IMG/VR virus record: IMGVR_UViG_3300027861_000036
Span: 1 to 58,190 of that record
From: a virus
DNA: 58,190 nucleotides
Direction: 5' to 3' (one strand)
Shown here: in pieces, positions 54,921 to 58,190 of the stretch
Numbering within the stretch: the first letter of the stretch is position 1
Layout: every line of letters begins with the position of its first letter
Made by a program: the position numbers and the translations under genes
The notes under the pieces: generated by a model
Databases searched by the model: none
What the model was told of the DNA's origin: nothing
What the model saw: the letters and a program-made list of their open reading frames with translations, nothing else

Positions 54921-57900
54921 ATGGGATATCCTGAGACACCGTTAATACCAACAAATAGCACTTTTACATATGAAAATGTAGATGATCTTATTACAACTCC
55001 TGATATGTCAGAGTTAGCACGGACTCTGGATCCTGAGTATATGGGTATGATTGATAGCTTAGTGCCTATTATAAATCCATATTCTATACCTTCTGTTGGT
55101 AATTTAAATCAACCTACACCAACAAGAGCTACTTTAACATATGACCCCTTAAAACAACAGACACCTCCTGATTATTCAACTGAAGAAGGAAAAAGAAGGG
55201 GTATACAAGATTTATTTAATAATATAGATAAAGCTAGTAAAGACACATCTGTATTTGATCAAAAAGATCCCGTTAGATCAAATATAGCAGCAACAAATTT
55301 TGAGCGTTACTATCATCACCCAAACTTTAAAAAATTAGGATGGCAGCCTTATAGAGATAATGAATCCTACTATAATGCTAATTCAACTTTCACTGATGAT
55401 TTAGGTAGAATGTGGGGTCAGTTACAAAATTTAACAACAACAGGTTTTGTTTCTGCTTATAGATCCTGGGGTGATATGTTTGATAATGATGCATATTTCA
55501 CAGGAAAAGATTTAGATTCTGCAAGAGAATTCTCAGATGCTATGAGAATTGGTAATTCAACAAGAGAGGGTATTGGTCATTTTGCAAATAATATATTATT
55601 ACAATCTGGTTATACAATAGGTATTATAGGTTCAATAGCTGCAGAAGAACTTGCATTAGCAGGTGCTACAGCTTTAACAGGTGGTGGTTTTGCTCCTATA
55701 GCGGGTGTAAAAACAGGAGCTAATGTAGAAAAAGTTGTTAGAGCTACTGGTAATCTTTTTGGTATTAAAAAAGCATGGAATGGTAGTAAAGCTATGCTAC
55801 AATCTTTTAATAATGTTGATAAATCAAGAGCTTTTTATCATACTTTAAAAGCTACACCGGGTGCTTTAGCTAAAGGGTTAAAGCATGTTGTAGCACCTGA
55901 AACAATGTATGCTTGGAAAAGATTAGGCACTACAAAAAATGTAACACAAAACTTATCTAATTTTTTAAAGTCATCATCTACGTATGGTGCTTTTTATAGA
56001 GATATCAGAGGTTTGAATTATGCATTGTCAGAATCTAAGATGGAGGGTGGTATGGTATATGACCAGGTTATGGCTAATGGTTATGCTATTAAATCTGCAG
56101 AAAACAATGGGGGAGCATTGACAGATGAACAAATGAAAGCTGTGGTTGAAGGTGCTAATAATGCTGGATATTATACTACATTAACAAACGCACCTGTTAT
56201 ATACATTACAAATCAATTAACACTTGGTAATGCATTTGGTGCTTATAGAAAATCATTATCAAGATTAATTGGAGATGGAATTAAAGGGTTACCTAAAGGG
56301 ATAGCTAAAGGGAAAACTTTTATTAAAGGTAAAGCTGCAAAAGATGTTTTTGTAAATGTAGGAGATGGTTTTAAAGGTTACCTAAAAAGAATTAAAACTG
56401 TAGGTTTTGGTAAAGCTGGTGTAAGTGCCTCTCTTAGATATTTTAGTGCTAATGTTGGAGAAGGAATTCAGGAATTAGCACAGGAAGCAATTGCTCATGG
56501 TACAGAACACTACTGGCAAGCAATTATTAAAGATCCGGCAGCACAAAATTATGATGTATGGAAAACCAGCATAAGTTCTGCTATGGGTAGTCAATTTAGT
56601 GCTCAGGGTTTTGAAACGTTTATGTCAGGTTTTTTAATGGGTGGTATTGTACAAGGACCACAAAAGATTTTATTTCAAGGTATACCAGGTTTAAAAAACC
56701 ATATTTTTAATAGGGAACAGACAGCGACTTATAAAAAGGGAAGAAAAGCTACTATAGATGGGCTTGTTGATACATTTAATAAGCAGTGGAACAGAGGTGT
56801 TGTAAATGACTTGAATCTTCTTATAGATCCAAGTAAGGTTAATCTTGTAGCACAAAAGAATGCTTCAGATAATAAAAAACAAGATGCGCTTAATCAAAGT
56901 CAATATGACTTTATGGATGCAGAGTTAGACTCAAGGTTTCAAAATGCTGTTACTATTATAGATAATGGTAGCATGCACTTGTTTGAAGAACAAATGCAGG
57001 ATTATCTAAAACTTACCAATGAAGAATTAGCTGAAGCATTCCCTTCATTTAAAGATGATATTGAAAATGGTAAGTTAAAATCAAAAATCCAAAAACAACT
57101 TACATTCCTCAAGCAGCTTAAAAAAAGTGATACCAGCCTTAAAGATCTATATCCAAGTCCTGTTGATTTAAGCCAGTTTAAAGAAGGTACTAAAGAGCAT
57201 TTAGATGCTGTATTAGAGGATATGGCTTGGAAACACGCTAGGAATTTAGCATTGTTTACAAGAACAGATTTTAAGAATACATTGGAAAGAATGAATTCTA
57301 TATTTGAAACTCTACAAAATGATCCTGTATTTGAAGGTATGGCAGCAAATGATATTACGGTTGTACTATCAAAAAAAGGTTTAGCTAAAGAACTTTTATT
57401 TCTTAAACAAGAAATAGACTTGTTGGATGATTCTGCTGAAAACAAAGAGCAAAAAAAGAATAAAACAATTAAGTATACAGAGTTATCTAAAATAAGTGAT
57501 ATTTTATATGGTGAGAAAAATCAAAAAGATGGAGAGTTTGATTCTGCAAAAATAGATAAATTCTATAGTAGATTTAGACTGTATATTAAAAAGCTAGCAG
57601 GGATTAATCAATTTCAAAAAAAGGTTTTTGAAGATGAGAGTGCAATACAAGAGGTTTTAATAAAAGTAATTGACCATATAAAATTAGGAGAGAGAGCTGA
57701 TGCTTATGCACGTTCTATAGAATATTTAAATAATCCTGAAAGTTTTAAGGAAATAGCTGATAGACAAGCTGTGTATTTTAAAGAGTTGCATAAAAATTTA
57801 AAAACACACTTTGAAGATAATGTCAAGGATTCTATAAAAAATGATGAGATTAATCAGTTTTTAAACGCATTAGCACAACAAGGTGTCTATGTAGATCCGG

Positions 57901-58190
57901 AACAATTAGAAGTGTTTATTAAAACAGGTGATGTAAATGCAATTACTAAATATTATAGTGAAGATGGGAAAGTAACAGAAGGTAATTTTATTATAGAGGT
58001 GCTTAAACGTTCATATACAGAAGCAACAAAACCTGAAGCACTTAAAGTAGAAACTGAGGCTGGGGAAGATGAAGGTGATTTTGTTGAAACAACTAAAGAT
58101 ACATCTGATTTACTTGATGAATATAATTTAGAGCAAAGCCCTCCTATAAAAATATATAATACAACAAATATAGAATCACCATTTATAGCT
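54921..58190 (+). CDS. Giant cargo protein, 3' end beyond window (at least 1,090 aa)
   Basis: Open from the ATG at 54921 (MGYPETPLIPTNSTFTYEN) to the window edge without a stop, so partial. A hydrophobic stretch at about residues 217-263 (LLQSGYTIGIIGSIAAEELA, then LAGATALTGGGFAPIAGV) may insert in membrane or form a buried core, as does FMSGFLMGGIVQGP near 575. Before it come aromatic-rich sequence and GRMWGQLQNLTTTGFVSAYR; after about 600 the protein is charged and helical. I recall the hydrophobic block in giant crAss-like virion proteins that precede or carry virion RNA polymerase. No RNA polymerase active-site motif is visible in the part seen. 6 bases after the previous stop. Confidence 0.7.
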   Translation, partial: MGYPETPLIPTNSTFTYENVDDLITTPDMSELARTLDPEYMGMIDSLVPIINPYSIPSVGNLNQPTPTRATLTYDPLKQQTPPDYSTEEGKRRGIQDLFNNIDKASKDTSVFDQKDPVRSNIAATNFERYYHHPNFKKLGWQPYRDNESYYNANSTFTDDLGRMWGQLQNLTTTGFVSAYRSWGDMFDNDAYFTGKDLDSAREFSDAMRIGNSTREGIGHFANNILLQSGYTIGIIGSIAAEELALAGATALTGGGFAPIAGVKTGANVEKVVRATGNLFGIKKAWNGSKAMLQSFNNVDKSRAFYHTLKATPGALAKGLKHVVAPETMYAWKRLGTTKNVTQNLSNFLKSSSTYGAFYRDIRGLNYALSESKMEGGMVYDQVMANGYAIKSAENNGGALTDEQMKAVVEGANNAGYYTTLTNAPVIYITNQLTLGNAFGAYRKSLSRLIGDGIKGLPKGIAKGKTFIKGKAAKDVFVNVGDGFKGYLKRIKTVGFGKAGVSASLRYFSANVGEGIQELAQEAIAHGTEHYWQAIIKDPAAQNYDVWKTSISSAMGSQFSAQGFETFMSGFLMGGIVQGPQKILFQGIPGLKNHIFNREQTATYKKGRKATIDGLVDTFNKQWNRGVVNDLNLLIDPSKVNLVAQKNASDNKKQDALNQSQYDFMDAELDSRFQNAVTIIDNGSMHLFEEQMQDYLKLTNEELAEAFPSFKDDIENGKLKSKIQKQLTFLKQLKKSDTSLKDLYPSPVDLSQFKEGTKEHLDAVLEDMAWKHARNLALFTRTDFKNTLERMNSIFETLQNDPVFEGMAANDITVVLSKKGLAKELLFLKQEIDLLDDSAENKEQKKNKTIKYTELSKISDILYGEKNQKDGEFDSAKIDKFYSRFRLYIKKLAGINQFQKKVFEDESAIQEVLIKVIDHIKLGERADAYARSIEYLNNPESFKEIADRQAVYFKELHKNLKTHFEDNVKDSIKNDEINQFLNALAQQGVYVDPEQLEVFIKTGDVNAITKYYSEDGKVTEGNFIIEVLKRSYTEATKPEALKVETEAGEDEGDFVETTKDTSDLLDEYNLEQSPPIKIYNTTNIESPFIA

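Overview
The window is the late (virion and packaging) arm of a tailed-phage genome that looks crAss-like (order Crassvirales), most likely infecting a member of the Bacteroidota. Four things point there. First, the gene order is IHF/HU-like protein, PD-(D/E)XK nuclease, terminase large subunit, portal, scaffold, major capsid protein, ring proteins, a giant muzzle-type protein and then a run of 1,000-2,600-residue cargo proteins. Second, several proteins resemble crAss-like virion families, notably the 1,073-residue protein at 51693-54914 and the 947-residue protein at 48791-51634. Third, base composition is AT-rich, and start codons follow A-rich leaders rather than Shine-Dalgarno sequences. 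Fourth, a few leaders carry TAnnTTTG boxes, the Bacteroidota -7 element. No similarity search was run; family calls rest on reading the protein sequences. The standard code fits: genes end in TAA, TGA or TAG.

Layout. Positions 1-1782 hold short minus-strand genes and a hairpin-rich non-coding stretch (about 907-1209), with an unusually GC-rich gene at 1180-1719. A divergent intergenic region (1783-2004) separates these from an uninterrupted plus-strand block running to the end. Positions 2005-3567 carry two small genes and an N-acetylmuramoyl-L-alanine amidase; this part is G/T-rich on the plus strand, unlike the A-rich sequence after 3754. Positions 3754-8671 are a tightly overlapping operon: regulator-like protein, IHF-like protein, zinc-ribbon protein, nuclease, possible small terminase, GroES-like co-chaperonin and TerL. 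Positions 8671-15546 hold the portal, two overlapping membrane genes (spanin candidates), a small protein, the scaffold and the major capsid protein.

Positions 15608-27959 carry capsid accessory, ring/adaptor and appendage genes. They include Cys-rich proteins, a LamG-like lectin, FN3 domains and a 1,261-residue fibre. Positions 27966-35681 encode one 2,571-residue muzzle-type protein with inserted PA14-like and VWA-like modules. From 35678 to the end are five giant cargo/ejection-type proteins, the last cut by the window edge.

How it fits together: TerL, portal, scaffold and capsid genes build and fill the head, with a phage GroES possibly helping fold capsid protein. Ring, muzzle and fibre genes build the short tail and its receptor-binding parts. 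The giant proteins are probably packed in the virion and delivered with the DNA. The 2,588-residue one carries an HExxH metalloprotease motif, an L,D-transpeptidase (YkuD) domain and a lysozyme-like domain, so it may combine wall remodelling with proteolysis. The most interesting unexplained signal is a short motif, AQxGG or AQxG[IV]E, repeated through three consecutive giant proteins. It would suit a processing, anchoring or unfolding signal.
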